Origin: a virus
DNA: 22,037 bases
Strand: one strand, 5' to 3'
Virus record (IMG/VR): IMGVR_UViG_3300035666_000183
Location: 1-22,037 of that record
How positions within the stretch are numbered: the first letter of the stretch is position 1; the number at the start of each line of letters is the position of its first letter. Position numbers and translations under genes: made by a program. Below are positions 14,436 to 20,905 of this stretch, piece after piece. The notes beneath the pieces were generated by a model, which was not told the origin of the DNA, searched no databases, and saw only the letters and a program-made list of their open reading frames with translations.

Positions 14436-14726
14436 ATGGAGCGTTCAGTCGAACCACGTGAGTTTCAACTCCCCTTGGAACTGCAATTCTCCATGCGTAA
14501 GGCTGAGCTTGCCGCCCAAGAAATGACTTGGGATCAGCTTTACTCTGCCCTTTTGAACTTATACCACCAACGCTTGATGGAATGGTATGCCATTAAGTCG
14601 TTGATGGCTGACGAAAATATTGAGCTGGACTGGGGCATTCCCACAGACATTGAACTGGTCGAACTCGCCGCCAGTTGCATTGGCGACGACGATGACGACG
14701 AGGACGACGAGCTTCAGCCGTTTTAA
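14436..14726 (+). CDS. NblA-like phycobilisome-degradation protein (candidate)
   Basis: A 96-residue protein from ATG 14436, with GCTGAGG as a modest ribosome site; a longer frame from 14322 lies inside the lysozyme gene and is rejected. Residues 12-30 (LPLELQFSMRKAELAAQEM) and 33-56 (DQLYSALLNLYHQRLMEWYAIKSL by parts) follow the NblA pattern LxLExxFSxR...E...M...Q...L..LYxQ......Y..L, then W-G at 66-67. NblA marks the light-harvesting phycobilisome for Clp protease degradation, and some cyanophages carry it. NblA is about 60 residues; this protein has an N-terminal and a strongly acidic C-terminal extension (DDDDDEDDE). The match is by eye only. Another short helical phage protein is the alternative. 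Confidence 0.45.
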   Translation: MERSVEPREFQLPLELQFSMRKAELAAQEMTWDQLYSALLNLYHQRLMEWYAIKSLMADENIELDWGIPTDIELVELAASCIGDDDDDEDDELQPF

Positions 14727-15004
14727 ACTTCGTTTATCTCGATAAGACGGTCCAAGTACCAGCGGCATTTTTTTAAATCTTGAACGCCGCCTTTATTGCG
14801 CCAACGCCACAAATACTTCACGCAATTGGCCCGGAGATAACCTTCATATTCTTCTTGGGTCAGCTGTGCTTCAATGGCTTCAATACACTCAATCCCGCCC
14901 GTCTCTGCGTAATGAGACGGATGGTTGACTAGATCTTCCTGCACCACGGGACGACGTTGGGCCGTGTCCCAAGGAACTGGGCATACACCCCCTGGGCAAT
15001 CCAT
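14723..15004 (-). CDS. DUF3310 family protein
   Basis: A 93-residue protein from the ATG complementary to 15002-15004, with GAGGA five to six bases upstream. A longer frame to 15220 overlaps the neighbouring gene and lacks coding character. The C-terminal 70 residues match DUF3310 closely: VNHPSHY, then GGIECIEAIEAQLTQEEYEGYL, then VKYLWRWRNKGG and DLKKCRWYLDRLI. This family is common in phages next to nucleotide and replication genes; its biochemical role is not established. The N-terminal ~20 residues are Cys/Pro-rich. Its stop overlaps the convergent NblA-like stop within TTAA. Confidence 0.8.
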   Translation of the reverse strand: MDCPGGVCPVPWDTAQRRPVVQEDLVNHPSHYAETGGIECIEAIEAQLTQEEYEGYLRANCVKYLWRWRNKGGVQDLKKCRWYLDRLIEINEV

Positions 15005-15021
15005 GATTTCCTCTTCGTCCT

Positions 15022-15372
15022 CTATCGGCGCAAACCACGGCGCTTGAGAGACTCCTTCACCATTTCCTCGGTTGGCTCCCCAAGCTCCAGCACCAAGGTC
15101 TTCGGCTTGGGCGACGCTCCCATCTTCATGCCGTCTTCCATCGACGGAATGTAGCCCGTTACGCCCGACCTTTCCATCCCCTCGATGTTGAGTGGATTCC
15201 GTTCCATTCCCTGTTCGCATGCCACCAAGCCCCTGTTGTACATGTCATACAAGGGTACATCATTTTCTTGATTGGCGATAGGTTGACCAAAATCTTCTTC
15301 AAGATCTAAACACCGACACTTGACTTCGTCCTGTACAAAACTATCCAGGAACCCTGCCGCACTGTGGTACAT
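15022..15372 (-). CDS. Unrecognised protein, upstream of DUF3310
   Basis: A 116-residue protein ending 17 bases before the DUF3310 start, so probably in the same operon. It is acidic in the N-terminal half (CRCLDLEEDFGQ) and basic at the very end (MVKESLKRRGLRR). Several internal Met codons make the start uncertain; the chosen ATG lies opposite a + gene start, with about 39 bases between the two. No family, membrane segment or signal peptide is recognised. It is accepted as real mainly because it is an open frame of suitable size in a compact run of - strand genes. Confidence 0.5.
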   Translation of the reverse strand: MYHSAAGFLDSFVQDEVKCRCLDLEEDFGQPIANQENDVPLYDMYNRGLVACEQGMERNPLNIEGMERSGVTGYIPSMEDGMKMGASPKPKTLVLELGEPTEEMVKESLKRRGLRR

Positions 15373-15399
15373 GATATGTAAGGCTTGATTTATTCCTCT

Positions 15400-15405
15400 T
15401 ACAAT
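15400..15405 (+). promoter_or_regulatory. Possible -10 box (TACAAT) in a divergent gap
   Basis: The 39 bases between the - gene start at 15372 and the + gene start at 15412 hold TACAATAATAC, which could serve the + gene, but it sits only six bases before the ATG, so the transcript would be nearly leaderless. No ribosome site is visible. Weak evidence. Confidence 0.25.
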
Positions 15406-15411
15406 AATACT

Positions 15412-15846
15412 ATGGCAAATTTCTTTGATCAGGACTATGATCCCCGGCTCGACGCCGCATCCTCTGGCGTTGAGGTAACTGACTTACGGCCAGAACAGGT
15501 TAGGGATGTTGATCTGCGGCGTTTAGAACCAGAAGAAAGGGATGCTTTTTCTGATCGATTTAAAGAATTTGGATACGAAAAAAATCAAGCTGATGCCCAA
15601 AAAAGTGTTGCATCTTATATGAGAGCAGCCAAAGCAGCTGGGGCGTATAGGACGAGGGCGGGCATTGCTGAACCAACCATTCGTGGACGTACGCCTAGAA
15701 ACCCTGCAGTTGTAGACGTTCAAGCTTTTGGTGTTCCGTTTGGCGGCACAGTTCTTCCCTCAATGGGCGACGCTGTTGGGACTGCTGGAAGCACAAATTA
15801 TGCTAATAAGCCACAGCCACGTTTTGGCAAAGCGTTTATGTACTAG
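15412..15846 (+). CDS. Unrecognised + strand protein inserted in the - gene block
   Basis: A 144-residue protein from the ATG at 15412; a TTG at 15385 would add nine residues and is less likely. Residues 1-60 are acidic/charged (LRPEQVRDVDLRRLEPEERD), 60-85 Ala-rich helical, and the rest Gly/Pro-rich and basic. No family is recognised. It is the only + gene between 14726 and 18340. Its stop overlaps the convergent dCTP deaminase stop (CTAG shared), leaving no room for a terminator. Composition similar to the virion genes hints at a minor structural protein, but this is a guess. Confidence 0.6.
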   Translation: MANFFDQDYDPRLDAASSGVEVTDLRPEQVRDVDLRRLEPEERDAFSDRFKEFGYEKNQADAQKSVASYMRAAKAAGAYRTRAGIAEPTIRGRTPRNPAVVDVQAFGVPFGGTVLPSMGDAVGTAGSTNYANKPQPRFGKAFMY

Positions 15847-16430
15847 ACCTGGGACAACACAACTTCCGGCGGTTGATCCTGGTATTTACCCTTGCGGTCT
15901 TGGTAGCTTACTTCGCACGGGGAGCCTTGATAAAAGAGAAGTTGAGTTATTCCTTCATTGGCGTAAATACGATTAAAAAGCCCAGTGCAATTACTGATCT
16001 CTAAAGTAAGGTAACCCTCCCAACCACTTTCTGCTGGCGTAATGTTGACCAGAATACCAGAGCGTGCGTACGTTGACTTGCCTACGGCAACCACAGTGAC
16101 ATCTCTGGGCAGCTTCAGCCGCTCTTTAGCGACGCCCAGGCAATATCCATAGGGCGGCAGTAAAAAATACTGACCACGCTCGTCTTCAAGCAGCTCAGCC
16201 TCCTTAAGAATTTCTGGATCAAAATTTTTAGGATCACAGTCGCCCGTTTGAATTCTGCCAAAAATCAAACACTGGCTCGGGGAAAGACGAATGTCATAAC
16301 CATAAGAACTCAATCCATAACTAAGGAGACGCCTGCCGTTTTCCTCACTAACCACGCGATTGACAAACGGAACAATCATTTCTTTCTCTTCGGCCAACTC
16401 TTGGATTTGCCAATCTGCAAGCACTGTCAT
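15843..16430 (-). CDS. dcd: dCTP deaminase
   Basis: A 195-residue protein from an internal ATG (complement of 16428-16430); an in-frame TTG start at 16460 adds ten residues before a normal Dcd beginning. The diagnostic segment is GKSTYARSG (residues 117-125) followed by NITPAESGWEGYLTLEISN, in which Glu144 matches the catalytic glutamate of the family. YGYDIRLSP near residue 43 is also typical. The enzyme turns dCTP into dUTP, feeding dTTP synthesis during phage replication. The family also includes bifunctional dCTP deaminase/dUTPase forms, which cannot be told apart by eye. It follows the methyltransferase-like gene on the same strand. Confidence 0.85.
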   Translation of the reverse strand: MTVLADWQIQELAEEKEMIVPFVNRVVSEENGRRLLSYGLSSYGYDIRLSPSQCLIFGRIQTGDCDPKNFDPEILKEAELLEDERGQYFLLPPYGYCLGVAKERLKLPRDVTVVAVGKSTYARSGILVNITPAESGWEGYLTLEISNCTGLFNRIYANEGITQLLFYQGSPCEVSYQDRKGKYQDQPPEVVLSQV

Positions 16431-16463
16431 TGTCTTGGTTAATCGTTGTTCAGTATACAAAAC

Positions 16464-17051
16464 TCAGTAAAGAAGGCGCCCCTTCTCCCTGTAAATGTCA
16501 ATAAACTTTTCGGTGCATTCTGCCGATCGATCCATGGGGGGCAGATATACCAAAAAAGAAGTGCACGTTTTGTGTCTGCTAACACCTTCACTGGTATTTT
16601 TTAATAGTGTTGGCGCCGTCTTGAGAATGCACATGGGGAAATCAAAGATATTTTGCTCGTAACGAATCATGTCGGGACAGTTTGTAAAGTACAAACCCTG
16701 AGTAATCTGTCGGGTTGACCAGCTTTTATATAGCTTTCTGAACCAAATGGCATGAGAAGACACCAGGGTCGGGGACGTTGCCCTTGTCATCTTCCACCTT
16801 TGGTTCTTTTTATCCCAAAAATACGTACCACTTGGTGGAAACAAGTAGACGCTGCCGTGCCACTGCTGGCAATTCAACCCGTCTTCAACAGGGGTAAAAT
16901 ATTCCGTTGCTTCGACGTAGCGGTTTGCTACATGAGAACTGGCTACATCCAGATCAATGCCCTCTAAAAGAGCGTGCGCCGACGCGACAAGATCATAATT
17001 TGTAATTAACTCACGGTCCTCAACGTGAGAGCGAATATTTTGAATTGGCAT
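16464..17051 (-). CDS. Phage N6-adenine methyltransferase-like protein
   Basis: A 195-residue protein, ATG overlapping the stop of the preceding - gene (TAATG). Residues 31-38 (GIDLDVASS) resemble the adenosylmethionine-binding LDPAAS motif of phage Dam-type methyltransferases, and the WHGSVYLFPPSG segment (64-75) lines up with the catalytic W.G.V..NPPY region. Here the first catalytic residue is Phe71 (FPPS) instead of Asn or Asp, so methylation activity is uncertain. The C-terminal part (YFTNCPDMIRYEQNIFDFP) is conserved-looking and fits the fold. It could be a modified enzyme, an inactive relative, or a DNA-binding protein. It lies between the unknown gene at 17051 and dcd, a nucleic-acid-metabolism setting. 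Confidence 0.6.
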   Translation of the reverse strand: MPIQNIRSHVEDRELITNYDLVASAHALLEGIDLDVASSHVANRYVEATEYFTPVEDGLNCQQWHGSVYLFPPSGTYFWDKKNQRWKMTRATSPTLVSSHAIWFRKLYKSWSTRQITQGLYFTNCPDMIRYEQNIFDFPMCILKTAPTLLKNTSEGVSRHKTCTSFLVYLPPMDRSAECTEKFIDIYREKGRLLY

Positions 17052-17437
17052 TACGCATCCGCGACGACGTTATAGTCTATTTCCGAATAGCGAATGCCCT
17101 CTTTATCGTTAATGAGGTAGCCAGCCTTTTCTGCCGGGTCGATTTTCTGCGCAGCTTCCAAAATGCGACGGAAAGTCTCGGCCAGATCACCGTTGTTATC
17201 CTTTTCGCACTCTTCTTGTGCTGCGTGCAACTCCTTGAGCGTCAAGAAAAACATGGATTTTGACATGTTCTCAGGCTGAAAGACCATTACGCCAGGCCCT
17301 TCATGTTCCCAGAACTTGCAATAATGCTGGCCCATGTCGCCAAGAATTAACCGAATGGTGGCGTCGAGCATCCGGGCTTTTGTCTCATCAAAATCGTTGC
17401 CAAGCGCAGCAGTAATTAGTTTTTCGCGACGATTCAT
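17051..17437 (-). CDS. Unrecognised protein in the - strand operon
   Basis: A 128-residue protein, ATG overlapping the preceding stop by ATGA and its own stop overlapping the next start by TAATG. This tight coupling supports a real operon gene. Residues 1-35 look helical and basic-amphipathic, the middle holds EGPGVMVFQPENMSKSMFFL, followed by an acidic helix (KELHAAQEECEKDNNGD). No zinc, catalytic or membrane motif is seen. Function unknown. Confidence 0.7.
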   Translation of the reverse strand: MNRREKLITAALGNDFDETKARMLDATIRLILGDMGQHYCKFWEHEGPGVMVFQPENMSKSMFFLTLKELHAAQEECEKDNNGDLAETFRRILEAAQKIDPAEKAGYLINDKEGIRYSEIDYNVVADA

Positions 17438-17898
17438 AATTCCAATAAACCCTGTCGTGTTAAAGATTCAATCAGTTTATCGGTCGGCTGGTACAAAACG
17501 ACCATTTTTCCAAGAATACCTCGTTTTTTTACCAGTTTCCCGCTGTCATCTCGCAGTTTCTCCAGTTCGCCCGACCGTATTAAATATTCGGCAACGCATC
17601 GCAACCTCCTTTTGAGCGGCAATTCTGCTTGCGGAAACTTACCACAAATTGTGTCTGGTTTTAAATCTCGAAACGCAAGTCGCAAACGATTAGCAAGGGT
17701 CATTCCCGAGTTTACGTCTTCTTCTTCATATTTTTTTAAGTTTTCCAGATACCTTCTGATGCACCCGGTATCGAAAGATCCCTCGGGGGGTACAAACATA
17801 CTAAGCTGCAGCGCCAGAGATTCCGGAAGTAGATCTTGGTAATTTTCCAGATCTATATCTTCTATGTTGAATCCCTTAAAGCGATGCGCCATGGTCAT
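17434..17898 (-). CDS. Unrecognised protein, possible winged-helix C-terminus
   Basis: A 154-residue protein joined to both neighbours by ATGA overlaps; an ATG two codons further in (MAHRF) is an equal start candidate. Residues 1-60 are acidic. Residues ~100-150 (RRLRCVAEYLIRSGELEKL, then a beta-hairpin-like DDSGKLVKKRG and a last helix) could form a winged helix, which would suit a regulator next to the HTH gene upstream. That reading is weak; no family is recognised. Confidence 0.65.
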   Translation of the reverse strand: MTMAHRFKGFNIEDIDLENYQDLLPESLALQLSMFVPPEGSFDTGCIRRYLENLKKYEEEDVNSGMTLANRLRLAFRDLKPDTICGKFPQAELPLKRRLRCVAEYLIRSGELEKLRDDSGKLVKKRGILGKMVVLYQPTDKLIESLTRQGLLEL

Positions 17899-18308
17899 TC
17901 AGGCCGATATTCTTTCGACACATACATGTTTGACTTGGGTTTTCGGTAGTCTTCCGAAGTGAGTTCTGGGTTTTTTGCAAATGAACGCACCAGGTTGTTC
18001 CAGGGAATCCGAATGATTGCTTTTTTGTTCGGGTTGGGAGATGCGTTGACGTAATGCAAGCCCTCAACCCAGCCTTTATCGGGACTCTTCCTACCAATGG
18101 CCATCCAGTTTCGCAGTGTTTGATCTGAAACCCCCAGGCGCCTGGCGCACTCCTCGGTGGAGATATATTCGTCGGCATAAGCCTCTGGATTCAGGCGATC
18201 CGTTTCACCCTCTGAGTAACGGCTATGCCACATGGAGGCCAAGATATTTCGAATTCCCTTGAGTTCTGCAGCAATATCTTCAAGTCCCTTGCGAATTCCG
18301 TAATTCAT
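17895..18308 (-). CDS. HTH (excisionase/MerR-like) DNA-binding protein
   Basis: A 137-residue protein, first gene of the - operon. Residues ~48-75 contain a helix-turn-helix of the Xis/MerR kind (YISTEECARRLGVSDQTLRNW), followed by an insert, EGLHYVNASPNPNKKAIIRI and a wing-like segment. This parallels the small HTH protein at 10051-10269, which suggests distant paralogy. The N-terminal 40 residues form a probable amphipathic helix that could mediate dimerisation. Its position at the head of the reverse operon suits an autoregulator or early regulator; no operator is identified. Confidence 0.65.
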   Translation of the reverse strand: MNYGIRKGLEDIAAELKGIRNILASMWHSRYSEGETDRLNPEAYADEYISTEECARRLGVSDQTLRNWMAIGRKSPDKGWVEGLHYVNASPNPNKKAIIRIPWNNLVRSFAKNPELTSEDYRKPKSNMYVSKEYRPE

Positions 18309-18339
18309 AGCGCCAAATGTTTTACTTAGATGCTAACGT

Positions 18340-18657
18340 GTGGGAAAACAGTTTGCTCAAATGGAAGATCAGATTCCAGCCAGCCAACCGCCTCTTCCGC
18401 CTCAGATCACCCCTGAACAGCTTGAAGCCTTAAAAGCAAGAGCACGAGAGCTGGCTATTCAACAAACCTTGGCGGAAGAAGGCAGAGTTCAACGCTCCCC
18501 CGGACCTCAGCCACAGATTGTTTATGTGCGACGCAACCTTACAGTCGCTGAATTGTTGTTGGTAATCCTTCTCTCTTGTGGGATTGTAACAGGAATTCAA
18601 GTAAGTTGGAACTTCGTTTCTAATTTATTGCCTAAGATTGAAATTAGAGTTCGCTAG
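18340..18657 (+). CDS. Small protein with one membrane segment near the C-terminus
   Basis: A 105-residue protein from GTG at 18340; an in-frame ATG at 18361 is the alternative and lacks a ribosome site too. Residues 1-30 are Pro/Gln-rich, 25-50 form a charged helix (ITPEQLEALKARARELAIQQ), and residues ~70-90 (TVAELLLVILLSCGIVTGIQV) are a clear hydrophobic membrane helix followed by a short amphipathic tail ending in basic residues. Such a layout is compatible with a membrane-anchored accessory or spanin/holin-like protein, though no lysis motif is seen. It opens the + fibre block. Function unknown. Confidence 0.55.
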   Translation: MGKQFAQMEDQIPASQPPLPPQITPEQLEALKARARELAIQQTLAEEGRVQRSPGPQPQIVYVRRNLTVAELLLVILLSCGIVTGIQVSWNFVSNLLPKIEIRVR

Positions 18658-18668
18658 AAAAAGAGATT

Positions 18669-18678
18669 TATAATTAAA
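18669..18678 (+). promoter_or_regulatory. Candidate promoter element TATAATTAAA
   Basis: An exact second copy of the ten-mer at 4399-4408, following the stop at 18657. It ends nine bases before the ATG at 18688 and 24 bases before the GTG of the fibre gene. The AAAGG ribosome site overlaps its 3' end, so a transcript starting beyond it would lack part of the site. Confidence 0.45.
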
Positions 18679-18687
18679 GGTAAGAAT

Positions 18688-18696
18688 ATGGCGTAA
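18688..18696 (+). other. Two-codon minigene ATG-GCG-TAA before the fibre gene
   Basis: An ATG seven bases after AAAGG (18676-18680) is followed by GCG and TAA, then AAG, TAG, then the GTG (18703) used for the fibre gene. All are in the same frame. The best ribosome site in this leader therefore serves a Met-Ala minigene closed by two in-frame stops, while the fibre GTG has little support of its own. It may be a regulatory minigene, a recoded start, or a mutated gene start. Confidence 0.55.
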
Positions 18697-18702
18697 AAGT
18701 AG

Positions 18703-20868
18703 GTGTCGAACAGACGTATTTCTGAATTCCCCGCAATTGATGGTCTTTCCATCAATGAGCAGGACCTGCTTACGCTCGTCCACGTTTTTGAGGTGGACCC
18801 GACGCTTCGTAATAAAAAAATTACTTTTACAGAATTCAGGAATTACCTGGATCAGTACTATGTAAATATCAGCGGTGAAACAATTCTTGGTGATTTAACA
18901 ATCACCGGAAATCTTACGGTTAGTGGCGCCACCAGTCTTAATACTGTTACAAGTTCAGGACTTGCTACGTTCAGTGGCGTTGTTGTTCAAAACAACTTAA
19001 CAACCACCGGCACCATTAGCGGCTCCACCATCACTGGCGATACGGCACGCTTTACCAATATCACAGGCATTAGTGGAACGTTCACCAGCCAGCTCTCTGG
19101 TGCAACAATCACGGGCGATACGGTAAAAGCATCGACAGTTACGGGCGTTTCTGGTGTTTTTACAACTCAGTTATCGGGCGCCACGATTACTGGTGATACG
19201 GTCAGATACACCAACGGCACTGGCGTTTCGGGTGTCTTCACCAGCCAGCTTTCCGGCGCGATCATTACCGGTGACACGGGTCGGTTCAGCACGATTACAG
19301 GTGTTAGTGGCGTTTTCACAACACAACTTTCGGGCGCAACCGTTACTGGAACAAATGCCAACTTCACGACCGGTACATTTCAAACACTGATTGCAGGCAG
19401 CCATACAACCACAGGCAATCACACTGTTTCAGGCAATCTATTTGTTAGTGGCTCCGGCTTCTTTGCTTCTGGCATCAGTGTTACCGGTACGATCAGCGGA
19501 CAAACGGTCACGGGAACAACCGCAAACTTTACTTCCGGTGTTTATCAAAACTTAAGTGGTCTTGTCATCACGGGTGATACGGCACGCTTTACTACAGCAA
19601 CTGGAGTTTCCGGCGTTTTTACCAGCCAGCTTTCTGGTGCAATTATTACTGGTGATACGGGTCGGTTTAGTAACATCACCGGTGTTAGTGGTGTATTCAC
19701 AACTCAATTAAGTGGTACAACAATTACCGGCAACACGGTCCTTGCTTCTACTGTTACCGGTGTTAGCGGCGTCTTTACTACACAATTAAGCGGCGCAACA
19801 ATTACAGGAAACATTGGCAATTTCACAACATTAACCGCCGAGACGGCAACCATCACCACTGGAATTGTCAAACAAAACATCACTGTTACTGGCAATATTT
19901 CTACAAGTGGAACACTAACGGTTGGCTCTTCTGGAACAATAGCGTCTGGGCTCACGGTTACCAACGGAACAGTTTCAGGTGTTACTTTTACTGGCACCAC
20001 GGCTCAGTTCACACAAATTACCGGTGTAAGCGGTGTCTTCACGTCACAGCTTTCGGGAGCGGTTATTACCGGCAACACGGTACGGGCTACTACGGTTACT
20101 GGAATTTCAGGTGTTTTTACCACTGAAGTATCTGGCGCCACAGTTACAGGAAATATTGGTAAATTCTCAACACTGACTGGTGTTTCTGGAGTATTTACAA
20201 CACAGCTTTCAGGGCAAACCCTGACGGGAAACACAGTTCAAGCAACGGTAATCACTGGTGTTAGCGGTACGTTTACCGATCGAGTTTCCGGCCAAACAGT
20301 AACGGGTGGGAACGCAAGCTTTACCAGCGGTGTCTTCCAGTTCTTAACCGCCATCAACCAAACCTTCGCTGGAGACCAGACGATTAGCGGCAACTTTACC
20401 GTGTTGTCCGGCGTTTTTGTTTCTGGTTCTGGTTTGTTTGTTTCCGGCACCATTACAGGTGCAACATACACTGGCATTAGCGGCACATTCACCAGTCAAC
20501 TTTCAGGCGCTTCTATTACGGGTACGTCGGTAAATGCAACAAACATCACAGGCGTTACTGTTGTTGGAACCACCAGTGTTTCTGGGGCAACTGTTACAGG
20601 AAATACAGCTCAATTCACAACACTAACAGGCGGTACTGCAGGTTTTACTACAGTCACCGGAGCAACGGTCACTGGCACCACCGCTAATTTTGTAACTGTT
20701 TCGGGAACCACAGTCACCGGATCAATAGCACGATTTACCAATATCACTGGAGCAACACTTGCAATTACTACACCCTCTGGGGCAACTGCTGCGATTGTAT
20801 GTTCGGGTGTTGTTTCTGGTGGTACAGCAGGTTTTATTATCCAGGGCCCCTTAGTTATCTTGCCTTAA
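18703..20868 (+). CDS. Repetitive tail fibre-like protein
   Basis: A 721-residue protein. Residues 1-55 (RRISEFPAIDG...) look like the virion-attachment head of phage fibres. From about residue 105 to 610 a ~26-residue unit repeats: SGVFTTQLSGATITGDT plus a variable run, about a dozen recognisable times, with a few divergent units. Such Gly/Thr/Ser/Val repeats form elongated beta-structured trimers that bind host surface receptors. The C-terminus is hydrophobic (IQGPLVILP). The start is taken as GTG because two stops separate it from the in-frame ATG at 18688. The N-terminus is conserved enough to suggest that the ORF itself is intact. A second fibre-like gene with shared sequence follows. 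Confidence 0.7.
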   Translation: MSNRRISEFPAIDGLSINEQDLLTLVHVFEVDPTLRNKKITFTEFRNYLDQYYVNISGETILGDLTITGNLTVSGATSLNTVTSSGLATFSGVVVQNNLTTTGTISGSTITGDTARFTNITGISGTFTSQLSGATITGDTVKASTVTGVSGVFTTQLSGATITGDTVRYTNGTGVSGVFTSQLSGAIITGDTGRFSTITGVSGVFTTQLSGATVTGTNANFTTGTFQTLIAGSHTTTGNHTVSGNLFVSGSGFFASGISVTGTISGQTVTGTTANFTSGVYQNLSGLVITGDTARFTTATGVSGVFTSQLSGAIITGDTGRFSNITGVSGVFTTQLSGTTITGNTVLASTVTGVSGVFTTQLSGATITGNIGNFTTLTAETATITTGIVKQNITVTGNISTSGTLTVGSSGTIASGLTVTNGTVSGVTFTGTTAQFTQITGVSGVFTSQLSGAVITGNTVRATTVTGISGVFTTEVSGATVTGNIGKFSTLTGVSGVFTTQLSGQTLTGNTVQATVITGVSGTFTDRVSGQTVTGGNASFTSGVFQFLTAINQTFAGDQTISGNFTVLSGVFVSGSGLFVSGTITGATYTGISGTFTSQLSGASITGTSVNATNITGVTVVGTTSVSGATVTGNTAQFTTLTGGTAGFTTVTGATVTGTTANFVTVSGTTVTGSIARFTNITGATLAITTPSGATAAIVCSGVVSGGTAGFIIQGPLVILP
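19030..20520 (+). repeat. About a dozen ~78-bp coding repeats within the fibre gene
   Basis: The unit SGxFTxQLSGxxITG recurs with a period close to 26 codons. At the DNA level the copies differ mostly at third codon positions (for example GGCGATACG, GGTGATACG, GGTGACACG), so the protein repeat is much better conserved than the DNA. Boundaries are approximate. Confidence 0.85.
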
Positions 20869-20877
20869 TTTTTTCAG

Positions 20878-20888
20878 TTAAAATAAGA
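20878..20888 (+). promoter_or_regulatory. Candidate promoter element TTAAAATAAGA
   Basis: Identical to the eleven-mer at 10379-10389 and placed 17 bases before the ATG at 20906. It follows the fibre stop and a six-T run. It supports a separate transcription start for the second fibre gene; function inferred from recurrence and spacing. Confidence 0.4.
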
Positions 20889-20905
20889 AAAAAGCAGAAA
20901 GACCA

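Noticed and set aside
14723-15220. Longer start for the DUF3310 gene
   Set aside because: The extra 72 residues overlap the gene at 15022-15372 in another frame, look low-complexity and are not part of the family. The internal ATG has a good ribosome site.
19030-20520. CRISPR array or non-coding tandem repeats
   Set aside because: Copies are in frame, variable at third codon positions and encode a Gly/Thr repeat; there are no fixed repeats with unique spacers.
18703-20868. Fibre gene as a pseudogene because of the two stops before it
   Set aside because: From the GTG onward the 721-codon frame is intact with a plausible fibre N-terminus, so the stops affect only the alternative start.
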